Shown: piece after piece, positions 16,108-24,000 of the stretch
Layout: each line of letters begins with the position of its first letter
How positions within the stretch are numbered: the first letter of the stretch is position 1
Origin: an uncultured Eubacteriales bacterium
GTDB taxonomy: Bacteria > Bacillota > Clostridia > Oscillospirales > Acutalibacteraceae
Direction of reading: 5' to 3'
DNA: 50,880 nt
Assembly (NCBI GenBank): GCA_900317025.1
Contig: ONFG01000019.1
Span: 1-50,880 of the forward strand
Notes under the pieces: model-generated
Seen by the model: the letters and a program-made list of their open reading frames with translations, nothing else
What the model was told of the DNA's origin: nothing
Database searches by the model: none
Program-made: the position numbers and the translations under genes

Positions 16108-16785
16108 TTATCTGCCGAGGACGGCTTTTTTGTACTCGCCCTGAGTACCCGGTATGTAGGAATAGTATTCAAGCGGATTACCGCCGACTCCCCAGATGAA
16201 GTTCTCGCGCATGATGCCCTTGTCAGAAGCGTCCCACGTAAAGAGCTTTACTCCAAGCATCGTGTAGCCCTTCGCCGCGCCGTCGGCAGCGCCGCTCGAG
16301 AGCATGGCGGAATCCCACGAATAAGATGTGACGAGGTTATACATAAGCGGCACCTCGCTTGCGGGGTACTTCTCCGAGCCTTCGCCGTCTGCCGAGGAAT
16401 TGAGCGGCCAGTATGTCACCCACTGGTCGTTCATGAACCACATGACGGAGTAGACGCCTGCGTCGAGACCGTCGCGCGTCTCATAGAGCGTGAGCACACT
16501 TTTCGGGTCGTCGCCCTTGCCCTCGTAGGAAAACTCGGCATACAACACGCTGTCGCTGTCGTCGCCGTAGTAATAATCGACGGTATAGCTTTTTGCGTCG
16601 GTCTTCAAAAAGGGCGTTACGTCTGCCGAGGGTTCCGAGCGCAGGTTCGTTTTGACAGTCTGCTCGATATCGTAGGCGCTTCTGCCTGCCTTGAACATAA
16701 AAAGCAGAGTGACCACTGCCGCGATCAGCAGAAAGGGCACAGTAAACAGCGCTTCTTTGAATATTATCTTTCTCTTTTCGTTCAT
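16108..16785 (-). CDS. Single-pass membrane protein of unknown function, kinase-associated
   Basis: I do not recognise this family. The 225-residue product has one N-terminal hydrophobic helix (ALFTVPFLLIAAVVTLLFMF, residues about 11-30) after a basic KRK start, so the remaining 190 residues are probably outside the cell. The outer part is rich in Tyr, Trp, Ser and Asp and looks like a compact globular domain. It sits between a six-helix membrane protein and a kinase, 20 and 24 bases from each, so the three are probably one operon. It could be a sensor or cell-envelope target linked to the kinase; nothing in the sequence proves that. Confidence 0.7.
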   Translation of the reverse strand: MNEKRKIIFKEALFTVPFLLIAAVVTLLFMFKAGRSAYDIEQTVKTNLRSEPSADVTPFLKTDAKSYTVDYYYGDDSDSVLYAEFSYEGKGDDPKSVLTLYETRDGLDAGVYSVMWFMNDQWVTYWPLNSSADGEGSEKYPASEVPLMYNLVTSYSWDSAMLSSGAADGAAKGYTMLGVKLFTWDASDKGIMRENFIWGVGGNPLEYYSYIPGTQGEYKKAVLGR

Positions 16786-16805
16786 ACGCGTTTCACCTCA
16801 CGCCG

Positions 16806-17801
16806 TCAGAGCTGGACGTTTTGTATCGCATAAACGCCCGCGGTAACAGCCGCAGACATTATGATGATAAGCAGATAGCCGAGTGCCGGACGGCGCTTTT
16901 CGCCGTCGAGCAAAACCGAGAAGCGGCCGTTGTTGAAGACTACGAGTGCCGCCGCGATTATCGGCAGACAGCGCAGCGCGACCGTGCTTCCGAGCCACAG
17001 GGCGCGCGCTCCCGCTGCAAGGTAAAAGACGCCTATCACAAGGCTGAGCCTCCCCACGCTTTCATAGCGGTACTGGCGCTTGCCGAGAAGGACCGCGAAC
17101 ATGAACACGAAGGAGGGAGCGACGAGCTTGTCGCCGAGCGGGATATCGTAGATCATAAACACGCCGAGGGCGGCGCATACGATCATGATGATCCAGCCTA
17201 TAGGGCAGGTGACCAGGTGGGGTCTTCCCTGCTCACAGTCGCTTTCACACCAGAAGCGTACGAGCCTTTTAAGCACCGGCTCGGCGCTGCTTTCCTGAGC
17301 CTGCTCTTCTCCGCCTTCCGCGGGCGCGCTCTCTTGTTCGGACTGCCCTGCGTTCTCTTCTTCCGCAACGTCCTGCAAAAACAACATCTCGTCTTCCTCC
17401 TTTTCGATCTCGTCTTCATCGCTGTCCGAGTCGTCAAGCTCAGGAAGCTCACCGTCCCACAGCGCTATTATCTGGTTTACCGCAAACACCGCCTTTTTCT
17501 CGTCGGAGGAAAGGCGATCGCAAAGCAGGTCTGCCGCCTGCCACATATGCTCGGCGTATTCTTCCTTGTCGCTGACGGCGCGCTCGATCTCGTCCATCGC
17601 GCCGCACTCATACATCGCTTTGAGCCTGTTGTACTGCCGCTTGCATTTCGGCACGAAGTCGGAAACCAGCGCAAGCGTTTTTTCTCGTTCGGCAAAAATA
17701 TCAACTTCCATGTCCCACATGATATGGGCAAGGGCGTTGAAAAAGCTGTCTTCTCCCAAGGAAATCACCCAAAACATCGTCTGCGCCGCTTTGTGGAGCA
17801 T
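16806..17801 (-). CDS. Multi-pass membrane protein with a cytoplasmic acidic linker, kinase-associated
   Basis: I do not recognise a named family. The 331-residue product has a soluble helical N-terminal region (about 1-110), a very acidic Asp/Glu/Ser linker (about 115-175), then about six hydrophobic helices (about 195-328, from PIGWIIMIVCAALGVFMIY to LLIIIMSAAVTAGVYAI). It is first in the apparent operon leading to the kinase-like gene. The start at 17801 is uncertain: no good Shine-Dalgarno precedes it, while a TATTAT -10-like element lies at 17833-17838, which would give a leader of only about 25 bases. Confidence 0.7.
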   Translation of the reverse strand: MLHKAAQTMFWVISLGEDSFFNALAHIMWDMEVDIFAEREKTLALVSDFVPKCKRQYNRLKAMYECGAMDEIERAVSDKEEYAEHMWQAADLLCDRLSSDEKKAVFAVNQIIALWDGELPELDDSDSDEDEIEKEEDEMLFLQDVAEEENAGQSEQESAPAEGGEEQAQESSAEPVLKRLVRFWCESDCEQGRPHLVTCPIGWIIMIVCAALGVFMIYDIPLGDKLVAPSFVFMFAVLLGKRQYRYESVGRLSLVIGVFYLAAGARALWLGSTVALRCLPIIAAALVVFNNGRFSVLLDGEKRRPALGYLLIIIMSAAVTAGVYAIQNVQL

Positions 17802-17960
17802 TTCGGGCGCATAATTAAAGCATTATAGAACTATAATAACACATTCGTTCGGAAATTGAAACAGCTTTTTTAAAATATTTTCAAAATTGTCAAAAAACGA
17901 TACTCATGTTCCCGAAGGAGCGGACTTGTTTATAATTTACGAATTTTTCAAATTTCTTTC

Positions 17961-17989
17961 TTGTATTATTACGCGAATAATTGTATAAT
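17961..17989 (+). promoter_or_regulatory. Sigma-A promoter of the CPBP-tadA operon
   Basis: TTGTAT (17961-17966), 17 bases, TATAAT (17984-17989). The ATG at 18022 follows, with AAAGGAGATC. Confidence 0.7.
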
Positions 17990-18021
17990 TATTATGACCT
18001 TTATTGAAAGGAGATCAAGCT

Positions 18022-19404
18022 ATGAATGAATATACAGAAAACATCGGCGGCGGACTGCCCTCCGACGAGCTTTCGGCAGCGCAGCAGAGCAAGCCTGTCG
18101 AGCTTATGAAGCAGCCTGCCGACCCTTCACCGGAGCGGCAGAGTCAAACGCACGCTTCCGCGCCGAGCGCGCAGCCTTTCGTGCAGCCCGCGCAGCCGCA
18201 GTACGCTCCGCCCCGGCAGCAGGTAAGACCGCAGTATGCCACGCCGCCGCAGTTTGTACAGCAGCCGCAATATGCGCAGCAGGGATTCGCAAGGGCGCCG
18301 TATCCGCAGGGGCAGGCCATGCAAAGCAACCCTCAGCCGCAGTACTATCAGAACGGCGCTTCCGTTGCCGGAGTCGCCAACGCATACCCGATGTACGTTT
18401 ATCACAAATCGCCGCAGGAGACGGAACGCGAGGAGATAAGAACGGTCTCGAACGTCGGCGGCAAGCTCACGATAGCGATCATCATAACGATGGTCGTCGT
18501 GGCGTCGGTCATTGCCATAATCGGGTTTTTCACCGGCATCGTTCTGGAGACGCCAACGCTCGGAGAAGACCCTTACATGGGCTTCACGCCGATGGGCTTC
18601 TACCTTTACGAGGGCATAATCTCACTTGTTTCAATATTTATCCCGAGCCTTATAATTCTCTGCTCCGTAAGGAAGGCTCGCGGCATGAGGTTTGACGACT
18701 TCCTGCCGTTTAAAAAGCTCGAGGGCAGGAAGCTTGCTGCGGTGGTCTTCGGCGGCATGGCGATCTGCATGATCGCGCAGGTGATGGCCGTTATGATCTC
18801 GGTAAGCTTCGCGGTGTTCGGCTTCGATATCGACGAGGCGATAGATACACCGATGGGAACGCAGCCGCTGGACATCGTAATGAATACGATCTGTACGGCG
18901 ATAATCCCGGCTCTCGTCGAGGAATTCGCTTACAGAGGCGTCGTTCTCGGCGTCCTCAAGAGGTATGACACCGGCCTTGCGATAGTCGGCAGCGCCTTCC
19001 TCTTCGGAATGCTCCACGGCAACCTCGCGCAGATACCGTTTGCGTTCGTTATCGGGCTTGTGCTCGCGTTCGTCAGAGTAAAGACGGACTCCATGCTCCC
19101 GAATATCCTTATCCACTTCGGCAACAACTTCTACGCCGTAATCCTGTCGACCATTGAGGAGACAGCTCCAGAAAATGTCGCGACGATCGTCTCGCTTGCC
19201 GTAATGGCGGCGCTCATGCTTGTCGGATTCGTGTGCATATACTACCTCGCGAAATCGGACAAAGACTTCTTCCGACTTGAAAAGAGGCAGCAGACGAACC
19301 TCACAACGCGAGAGAAATACAAGGCGTTCTTTACCTCGGGAACGGTCATCGCAAGCACAATCATTCTTTGCATCGAAACGGTCACGATGCTTGAGTTCAC
19401 ATGA
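18022..19404 (+). CDS. CPBP-family intramembrane metalloprotease with a Pro/Gln/Tyr-rich N-terminal region
   Basis: 460 residues; the start is ATG at 18022 with GGAG 7 bases upstream (an in-frame TTG at 18004 overlaps that site). Residues 1-145 are low complexity, with several PQYA-like units (PAQPQYAPPRQQ, RPQYATPP, QQPQYAQQ, QPQYYQ) and no signal peptide, so this part should be in the cytoplasm. About eight membrane helices follow from residue 150. The CPBP (Abi/CAAX protease, PF02517) active-site motifs are present: EEFAYRG at 300-306, FGMLHGN with His332, and LIHFGNN with His365. Family members cleave or sequester membrane substrates, and some act in bacteriocin immunity; the substrate here is unknown. 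The stop overlaps the tadA start (ATGA). Confidence 0.88.
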   Translation: MNEYTENIGGGLPSDELSAAQQSKPVELMKQPADPSPERQSQTHASAPSAQPFVQPAQPQYAPPRQQVRPQYATPPQFVQQPQYAQQGFARAPYPQGQAMQSNPQPQYYQNGASVAGVANAYPMYVYHKSPQETEREEIRTVSNVGGKLTIAIIITMVVVASVIAIIGFFTGIVLETPTLGEDPYMGFTPMGFYLYEGIISLVSIFIPSLIILCSVRKARGMRFDDFLPFKKLEGRKLAAVVFGGMAICMIAQVMAVMISVSFAVFGFDIDEAIDTPMGTQPLDIVMNTICTAIIPALVEEFAYRGVVLGVLKRYDTGLAIVGSAFLFGMLHGNLAQIPFAFVIGLVLAFVRVKTDSMLPNILIHFGNNFYAVILSTIEETAPENVATIVSLAVMAALMLVGFVCIYYLAKSDKDFFRLEKRQQTNLTTREKYKAFFTSGTVIASTIILCIETVTMLEFT

Positions 19405-19898
19405 GTATAGAGCGCGACGAGCGCTTTATGAGAGCAGCGCTCGAGCAGGCAAGGCTCGCCTACTCGCTCGGGGAGGTCCCGGTCGGTGCGGTCGTCGTAA
19501 AGGGCGACGAGATCGTCTCGGCAGGCTGCAACAAGCGCGAGACGGGCAGGAACGCTTTGAGCCACGCCGAGCTTTCGGCGATAAGCGCGGCCTGCGAAGC
19601 TCTTCACGGCTGGCGGCTGTGGCAATGTGAGCTTTATGTAACGCTCGAACCTTGCCCTATGTGTACGGGCGCGATAATAAACGCGCGGCTGCCGAGAGTC
19701 GTATTCGGAGCCTACGACGCGAAAGCCGGATCGTGCGGAAGCGTTGTCGATCTGTTCGAGTTCCCCTACAATCACAAGGCGGAGGTCGTCGGCGGCGTTC
19801 TCGGGGAAGAATGTTCCGAGCTTCTGAGCAGCTTTTTCAAAGAGCTTCGCGAACGAAAAAACAATAAGATACCGCTCACCGGGGCTGAACCTCGGTGA
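19401..19898 (+). CDS. tadA: tRNA-specific adenosine deaminase
   Basis: Converts adenosine 34 of tRNA-Arg(ACG) to inosine. 165 residues, standard for the family. Catalytic zinc motif: HAE in NALSHAELSAI, then PCPMCTGAI. The substrate-recognition segment VFGAYDAKAGSCGS is also typical. The ATG overlaps the stop of the CPBP gene by four bases, so the two are coupled in translation. A strong terminator begins inside its last codons. Confidence 0.95.
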   Translation: MSIERDERFMRAALEQARLAYSLGEVPVGAVVVKGDEIVSAGCNKRETGRNALSHAELSAISAACEALHGWRLWQCELYVTLEPCPMCTGAIINARLPRVVFGAYDAKAGSCGSVVDLFEFPYNHKAEVVGGVLGEECSELLSSFFKELRERKNNKIPLTGAEPR

Positions 19899-19908
19899 GC
19901 GGTTTTTT
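19871..19908. terminator. Bidirectional terminator between tadA and the zincin gene
   Basis: ACCGCTCACCG and CGGTGAGCGGT form an 11-bp stem followed by TTTTTT on the plus strand. The stem starts within tadA, and the T-tract touches the stop codon of the convergent gene at 19907. Confidence 0.85.
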
Positions 19909-22564
19909 ACTTAATGACTGTTACAGTGCCGTTTTTGATGCCCGTTGCACCTTCGTTTACGGTGTAGTCCTTTTCGCCGTTGTTGTCCCAGTTGTTGTTG
20001 CCGTCGTTGAAGCAGAGCGTTGCAGTGCTTGCCGACGCCGGCAGCGGGATAACATACTTGTAAGCGTAGCCGGAAACGTCGCTGTTCTTCGTCATCTTGA
20101 CGCCGGGGACAGCCGTCCATGAGCCGCTGCCTGCTTTGTAGTGGATATTCGGCTCGTTAAAGCCGCTGTAGTATATGACGGCGGCTTTTTCTGCGGTGAA
20201 CTGCGCCTTTTTCGTGACGTGCTCGGCGCCGCCGGAATCCTTCACCTTCGCATATACGGTGTAGCTGCCCGTGCCGCCGATGAAGACCTTAGCCGCAGAC
20301 GAGGAGGAGTAGCCGCTCTCGTAGACTACGTCACTGCCTTTTGTACAGATGATATTGAACTGGCAGCCGGAGTCGGGCGCGGCTGCGGTGATGCTTGCGA
20401 ATTCGCCCTCATAAACCTTGTCGCTGCCCGTCGTTACGTCGACAGTGCCGTAATATGAGAAGTTCTCATACTGCGCCGTTACCGTCATATCGGAGGTGAC
20501 GCTCGAAATGTCGGCGTCCCAGCCGGTAAATCTGCCGTATTTATCGGAGGCTGCCGGGTCGGGAACGGAAGCTGCGTCGCCGCTCGGGACGAATCGGAAG
20601 TACAGCCTTTCGCCGTCGGGATCGAGGAACTGCACTCTGTAGACGCGCTCGGACTCGCCGTTCGGATTCCCGACGAGACTTTGGATATACTCAAACTCGT
20701 CGCCGGGGAAGGAGTCGATTATCTCAAAGCCGGTAGCATCACTGTGAGTCGCGTTATACTTGTTTTGAAGACACATCATAAGATAGTCGAATCTGCCTCG
20801 GAAGGAATTGAATCTCGGGTCGTAATAAGTGCAGTAATCGTGAAAGACGGAGCGAACGGTGTCCCAGCCGACTATCTCGGTGGTTCGGTACATTATGTAA
20901 TTCAGTCCGTCGTAATGGCTTTTGCCCGTGCGGGGAACGATAGATTTTTCGTAGCCGTTGGCGCTAACGCTCTTTGTGTATTCGGCAAGACCGTCCCAGC
21001 TTAAACGGTCGCCCCAGCCGTGGTTGAGGAATTCGCCCTCGCCCTTTTGCAGCAGGACGTAAAGCTTCTTGTACTCCGCGCCGAACTCGGTGTCGAAGTG
21101 CCAGCGGTAGGAAAGCCTGTCGAAAAGGTGAGCCACTTCATGGTAGGCTACGTCGGAGATTATGTCTTCCTCGCAGAAGCGGCGGCAGGCGGTGCTCATG
21201 TAGTCGCTGCGCCACTTGATCGGGTTTATGCCGCTGAGCGCCTGGTAAGACTTCATGTACGGCTCATATGTGGAGATAAGATAGAGCCGCGTTCCGCCGA
21301 AGGGAGTCTCTCCCATGAGGTCATACATCACGCCGTAGCCCCATTCGACGTCGTCGCACCACGCCTGAAGCTGCTCGCGGCTTATTCCCTCGACGTCCTT
21401 CTGCTCGAGGACCAACCCTATGTTTTCGCTCACAACTCTTACCTTGTCGACCGGCTCGCTGTCGTAGTCGACCTCGGTAAGCGTAAGGTCATCGTAATAC
21501 GCCGTACCGGTGCCGTAGAGCAGACACTCGACGTCGGCAAGACCACGGTTTGTCGATTCAAAATAGACGGTGATCGTCGTCTCGCCGCAGTCGGACTGTA
21601 TCCAGTTGTTGTAGCTGTCGAAGATCGCGCCCTCGCCGTAGTTGTAGGTGCCGTCTTCATTGCGGTTTACCGCCCAGCCACTGTGAATGCCGCCGACCTG
21701 AACGAAGATGCCGTTGTGGTGCTCATCGTTCACAGTGAGATTGCCGCGGACCTTGGCGGTCAGCTTATAGGTAGACTCGGGCTTCAGGCCGCTGAGCCTG
21801 TTGACGGCGAAAACTATGCTCTCGTTTTTGCTCGTGAGCTTCAAGCCCTTCGAGCCGTTCGTTCCGGCGCCGCTCTCGATAACGCAGTCGGAAGCCTTCA
21901 CGCCGTTGCCGAGTATCCATGCGTCGCCCATCGCCGCGCGCTCAAAGCCTCCGTCGAGGTCGTAAACTATCTCGTCAAGCGGACGAACGACGACGGGCTC
22001 TTCGGAATCGGTCTGAGGTTCGGCACTGTCGGTATCGTCGACGTCGGTAACGATCACGTCGGAGTCGCTTTCCGGCTCGGGCGGCGGCGGAAGCTCGTCG
22101 GAATCAAGCGGCGGTAAAGGCGGCTCTTCGAGCTCGCTGTCCGGTACGGGGATCACGGGCGGCAGCTCGTCCGTATCGTGGACAAAGTCGGTCTGAACGT
22201 CTGCCTGCCAGTCGGTGTCCCGGGGTTCGCTGTCGGTCTGAGACGTGTCTGTATCGGTGATCGGCTGCTCTTCGGTGTCGGTATCTTCGACCTCGGAGTC
22301 GGTCACGTCGGTGTCGGAGGCGAGGTCGGGATCTTCAGGCACGGGATCCGGCTCGGAGTCGATCAATATCTCTTCGCCGAGAGAATAGCCCTTGCTGTTT
22401 TTCGGCACATCTCCCCCTCGCGTGATGTACGACTGGATAAGATATGCGTCCGAGAGGGACGCGCCCTCGTTCTCGTCGACGTCGGCAAGCGTCCACTGCA
22501 CGGTTTTGATGTTAATAAGCTCGAGCAGCGCCCGCCGGAATCGCAGGCAATGCCGCCATTGCAA
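19907..22564 (-). CDS. Secreted zincin with dockerin-like, jelly-roll and CBM25-like modules; 5' end out of frame
   Basis: The open frame encodes up to 885 residues. Modules in order: a dockerin half (ALLELIN..., then a calcium loop DVDENEGASLSDA and helix YLIQSYI); an acidic D/T/E/P linker with DTDT runs; a beta-rich domain of jelly-roll type (about 195-360); a metalloprotease-like region with the zinc motif HEVAH (21128-21142, about residue 475) and a likely third ligand nearby in GLAEYTK; a flexible beta-repeat with GRFTGWD; and a C-terminal starch-binding module resembling CBM25 (AVIYYSGFNEPNIHYK...GSWTAVPG). This frame has no ATG before the dockerin, only a weak TTG at 22564. A perfect signal peptide with ribosome-binding site lies one frame away at 22613, so the gene is frame-disrupted in this sequence. 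Expected role: extracellular protease or amylosome-type component. Confidence 0.7.
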   Translation of the reverse strand: MQWRHCLRFRRALLELINIKTVQWTLADVDENEGASLSDAYLIQSYITRGGDVPKNSKGYSLGEEILIDSEPDPVPEDPDLASDTDVTDSEVEDTDTEEQPITDTDTSQTDSEPRDTDWQADVQTDFVHDTDELPPVIPVPDSELEEPPLPPLDSDELPPPPEPESDSDVIVTDVDDTDSAEPQTDSEEPVVVRPLDEIVYDLDGGFERAAMGDAWILGNGVKASDCVIESGAGTNGSKGLKLTSKNESIVFAVNRLSGLKPESTYKLTAKVRGNLTVNDEHHNGIFVQVGGIHSGWAVNRNEDGTYNYGEGAIFDSYNNWIQSDCGETTITVYFESTNRGLADVECLLYGTGTAYYDDLTLTEVDYDSEPVDKVRVVSENIGLVLEQKDVEGISREQLQAWCDDVEWGYGVMYDLMGETPFGGTRLYLISTYEPYMKSYQALSGINPIKWRSDYMSTACRRFCEEDIISDVAYHEVAHLFDRLSYRWHFDTEFGAEYKKLYVLLQKGEGEFLNHGWGDRLSWDGLAEYTKSVSANGYEKSIVPRTGKSHYDGLNYIMYRTTEIVGWDTVRSVFHDYCTYYDPRFNSFRGRFDYLMMCLQNKYNATHSDATGFEIIDSFPGDEFEYIQSLVGNPNGESERVYRVQFLDPDGERLYFRFVPSGDAASVPDPAASDKYGRFTGWDADISSVTSDMTVTAQYENFSYYGTVDVTTGSDKVYEGEFASITAAAPDSGCQFNIICTKGSDVVYESGYSSSSAAKVFIGGTGSYTVYAKVKDSGGAEHVTKKAQFTAEKAAVIYYSGFNEPNIHYKAGSGSWTAVPGVKMTKNSDVSGYAYKYVIPLPASASTATLCFNDGNNNWDNNGEKDYTVNEGATGIKNGTVTVIK

Positions 22565-22613
22565 ACGCTGCCGACAGCAGCGCGGCGATCACTCTTTTCG
22601 GAGATATTTTCAT
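22512..22613 (-). pseudogene. Signal-peptide fragment of the zincin gene, in another frame
   Basis: ATG at 22613 follows AAAGGGAGGC at ideal spacing and encodes MKISPKRVIAALLSAAFAMA and on to a typical cleavage site (PAGAA), then hits a stop after 33 codons. Directly beneath, the other frame reads ALLELINIKT, the end of a dockerin repeat. One extra base or two missing ones would join them in frame. However, the first calcium loop of the dockerin would still be absent, so a small out-of-frame deletion is also possible. Confidence 0.7.
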
Positions 22614-22631
22614 AATCTTGCCTCCCTTTAC

Positions 22632-22660
22632 TTGACATATATCAAAGCGTGTTATAAAAT
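22632..22660 (+). promoter_or_regulatory. Strong rightward sigma-A promoter upstream of the repeat array
   Basis: TTGACA (22632-22637), 17 bases, TAAAAT (22655-22660) on the plus strand. It points away from the zincin gene and into the non-coding repeats, 467 bases before udg. A 9-bp perfect hairpin (22657-22680, arms AAATGCAGC/GCTGCATTT) overlaps the start region. Confidence 0.6.
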
Positions 22661-22808
22661 GCAGCCGTCTTGCTGCATTTGTTAAGGAACCACTGATTAA
22701 AAATATACACCATATTTGTGATAATTTCCACAAGTTTTTATAATTCTTTGATTTTTTTATTATCCTGTCCTCTTGCCACCAACAAACCGGGAAATAGAAT
22801 AAGCACGT

Positions 22809-23037
22809 CTCAGTAGGTGTAAAATATCAGGAGAGAGAAAAGTAAGGCGTATTGGATACGCCGATCCGCGCGGAGAACAGGTGAAAATATGACAAACTAA
22901 AATCGCGAACTGCCTGCAGGCGCTTGCCTGCCTCAGTAGGTGTAAAATATCGGGAGAGAGAAAAGTAAGGCGTATTGGATACGCCGATCCGCGCGGAGAA
23001 CAGGTGAAAATATGACAAACTAAAATCGCGAACTGCC
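22809..23037. repeat. Two tandem copies of a 106-bp non-coding repeat with hairpins
   Basis: Copies at 22809-22914 and 22932-23037 differ at one position (105/106). Each holds a perfect hairpin GGCGTAT-tgg-ATACGCC, the palindrome CCGCGCGG, two AGGTG(T)AAAATAT boxes, and ends in CGAACTGCC. Each copy is then followed by a different 6-bp hairpin with a 4-base loop: GCAGGC-gctt-GCCTGC after copy 1 and CCGGGT-gcat-ACCCGG after copy 2. Open frames across the array exist on the minus strand but show no ribosome-binding site. This explains most of the gap 22614-23126. Confidence 0.85.
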
Positions 23038-23038
23038 A

Positions 23039-23069
23039 CCGGGTGCATACCCGGCCGGGGTTGTTTTTT
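23039..23069 (+). terminator. Terminator-like hairpin after the tandem repeat
   Basis: CCGGGT (23039-23044) and ACCCGG (23049-23054) form a stem, followed by CCGGGG and then TTGTTTTTT. The spacing of the T-tract from the stem is longer than usual. It also overlaps a possible udg promoter (TTGTTT 23061-23066, 17 bases, TAAGAT 23084-23089). Confidence 0.4.
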
Positions 23070-23126
23070 GGGTGGAGATGTGGTAAGATAGAGTAAAATG
23101 AGTATGTCAGCGGAGGATAAACAGAT

Positions 23127-23732
23127 ATGTATGAGAGCTGGGAAGAATTAAAGAGCAGCTGTATGGACTGCCGGAGGTGTGAACTTGCGCAGACGAGAAC
23201 GAACCTCGTTTTCGGCGTGGGCGACCCTAACGCAGAGGTGCTTTTCATCGGAGAAGGGCCGGGCGAGCAGGAGGACCTGCGCGGCGAGCCTTTCGTGGGG
23301 AGAGCGGGGCAGCTTCTCGATAAGATGCTCGCAGTCGTCGACCTCGACAGGAATAAGAATATATACATTGCAAATATCGTAAAATGCCGCCCGCCGAAAA
23401 ACCGTGACCCGAAGCCCGAGGAGCAGGATCAGTGCATCGGCTGGCTGAGAAATCAGACGAAGCTCATCAGACCGAAGATCATCGTCTGTCTCGGCAGGAT
23501 CGCCGCCGCGAGGATCATTAAGCCGGACATCAAGATCACAAGGGAACACGGCGTTTTCTTCGAGAGAAACGGCACGCTGCTCATGGCGACCCTCCACCCC
23601 GCCGCGCTGCTCAGAAACCCCAACAATAAGCCCGCCGCCATGGAGGACTACTTCAGGCTGCGCGAGAAGATCCGCGAGATCTGCGTCCACACCTACAGCG
23701 AAGAACAATTATACTATAGTCAACGACATTAA
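23127..23732 (+). CDS. Uracil-DNA glycosylase, family 4 (iron-sulfur type)
   Basis: Removes uracil from DNA to start base-excision repair. 201 residues. Motif A is GEGPGEQEDLRGEPFVGRAG, characteristic of type 4 enzymes; the second motif is HPAALLRNP. The N-terminal cysteines in CMDCRRC and later cysteines (VKCRPP, QCIGW) can hold the 4Fe-4S cluster of this family. The ATG at 23127 has GGAGG upstream. The gene stands alone between non-coding repeat DNA on both sides. Annotated in other genomes as UDG or uracil-DNA glycosylase family protein. Confidence 0.93.
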   Translation: MYESWEELKSSCMDCRRCELAQTRTNLVFGVGDPNAEVLFIGEGPGEQEDLRGEPFVGRAGQLLDKMLAVVDLDRNKNIYIANIVKCRPPKNRDPKPEEQDQCIGWLRNQTKLIRPKIIVCLGRIAAARIIKPDIKITREHGVFFERNGTLLMATLHPAALLRNPNNKPAAMEDYFRLREKIREICVHTYSEEQLYYSQRH

Positions 23733-23762
23733 CGTTTTCCCATTAAATTCTCAAAACCTTTT

Positions 23763-23787
23763 GTGGGGGCTTTCCGGTCGCCCCCAC
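23763..23787. other. Hairpin downstream of udg
   Basis: GTGGGGGC (23763-23770) and GCCCCCAC (23780-23787) pair perfectly. No T-tract follows on either strand, so it is not a classical terminator, though it could stabilise the 3' end of the udg mRNA. Confidence 0.5.
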
Positions 23788-23837
23788 GCCCCTTCGGAAG
23801 CATCTCTCAAAGAGTAATTATCTATGTCGTCTACTAT

Positions 23838-23954
23838 AAACTCAATTAAAAAGCTTAAAAGCTTTTTATAGCGCCGCAGGCGCGTTTGAGTTTGTATGAG
23901 ACGGGATGACGCGCTTTGCGCGGCATCAGCGTGCGCAGCACGCGCATTTCAAAT
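23838..23954. repeat. Interspersed multi-hairpin repeat, copy 2
   Basis: 117 bases matching 2883-3000 in the same orientation. In this copy the outer arms AAACTCAA and TTGAGTTT are perfectly complementary, and the last hairpin reads GCGTGC-gca-GCACGC. It lies between the udg stop and the terminator at 23969-24000, so it would be carried in the udg 3' untranslated region. The rest of the gap 23733-24157 holds nothing else I can name. Confidence 0.85.
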
Positions 23955-23968
23955 ATTATAACAAAAAC

Positions 23969-24000
23969 GCATCCGAAGCAAATGCTCCGGATGTTTTTTT
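23969..24000 (+). terminator. Intrinsic terminator, probably of udg
   Basis: CATCCG ... CGGATG with an inner AGCA/TGCT stem, followed by seven T residues on the plus strand. Confidence 0.7.

Noticed and set aside
22809-23037. CRISPR-like array
   Set aside because: Only two units of 106 bases with an 17-base gap; there are no spacers of constant length and no cas genes.
22760-23368. Long minus-strand open frame across the tandem repeat and udg
   Set aside because: It runs through two copies of a non-coding repeat, has no ribosome-binding site and lies antisense to udg, which has clear family motifs.
23763-23787. Terminator directly after udg
   Set aside because: The stem is strong, but no T-tract follows on either strand; a better terminator lies at 23969-24000.
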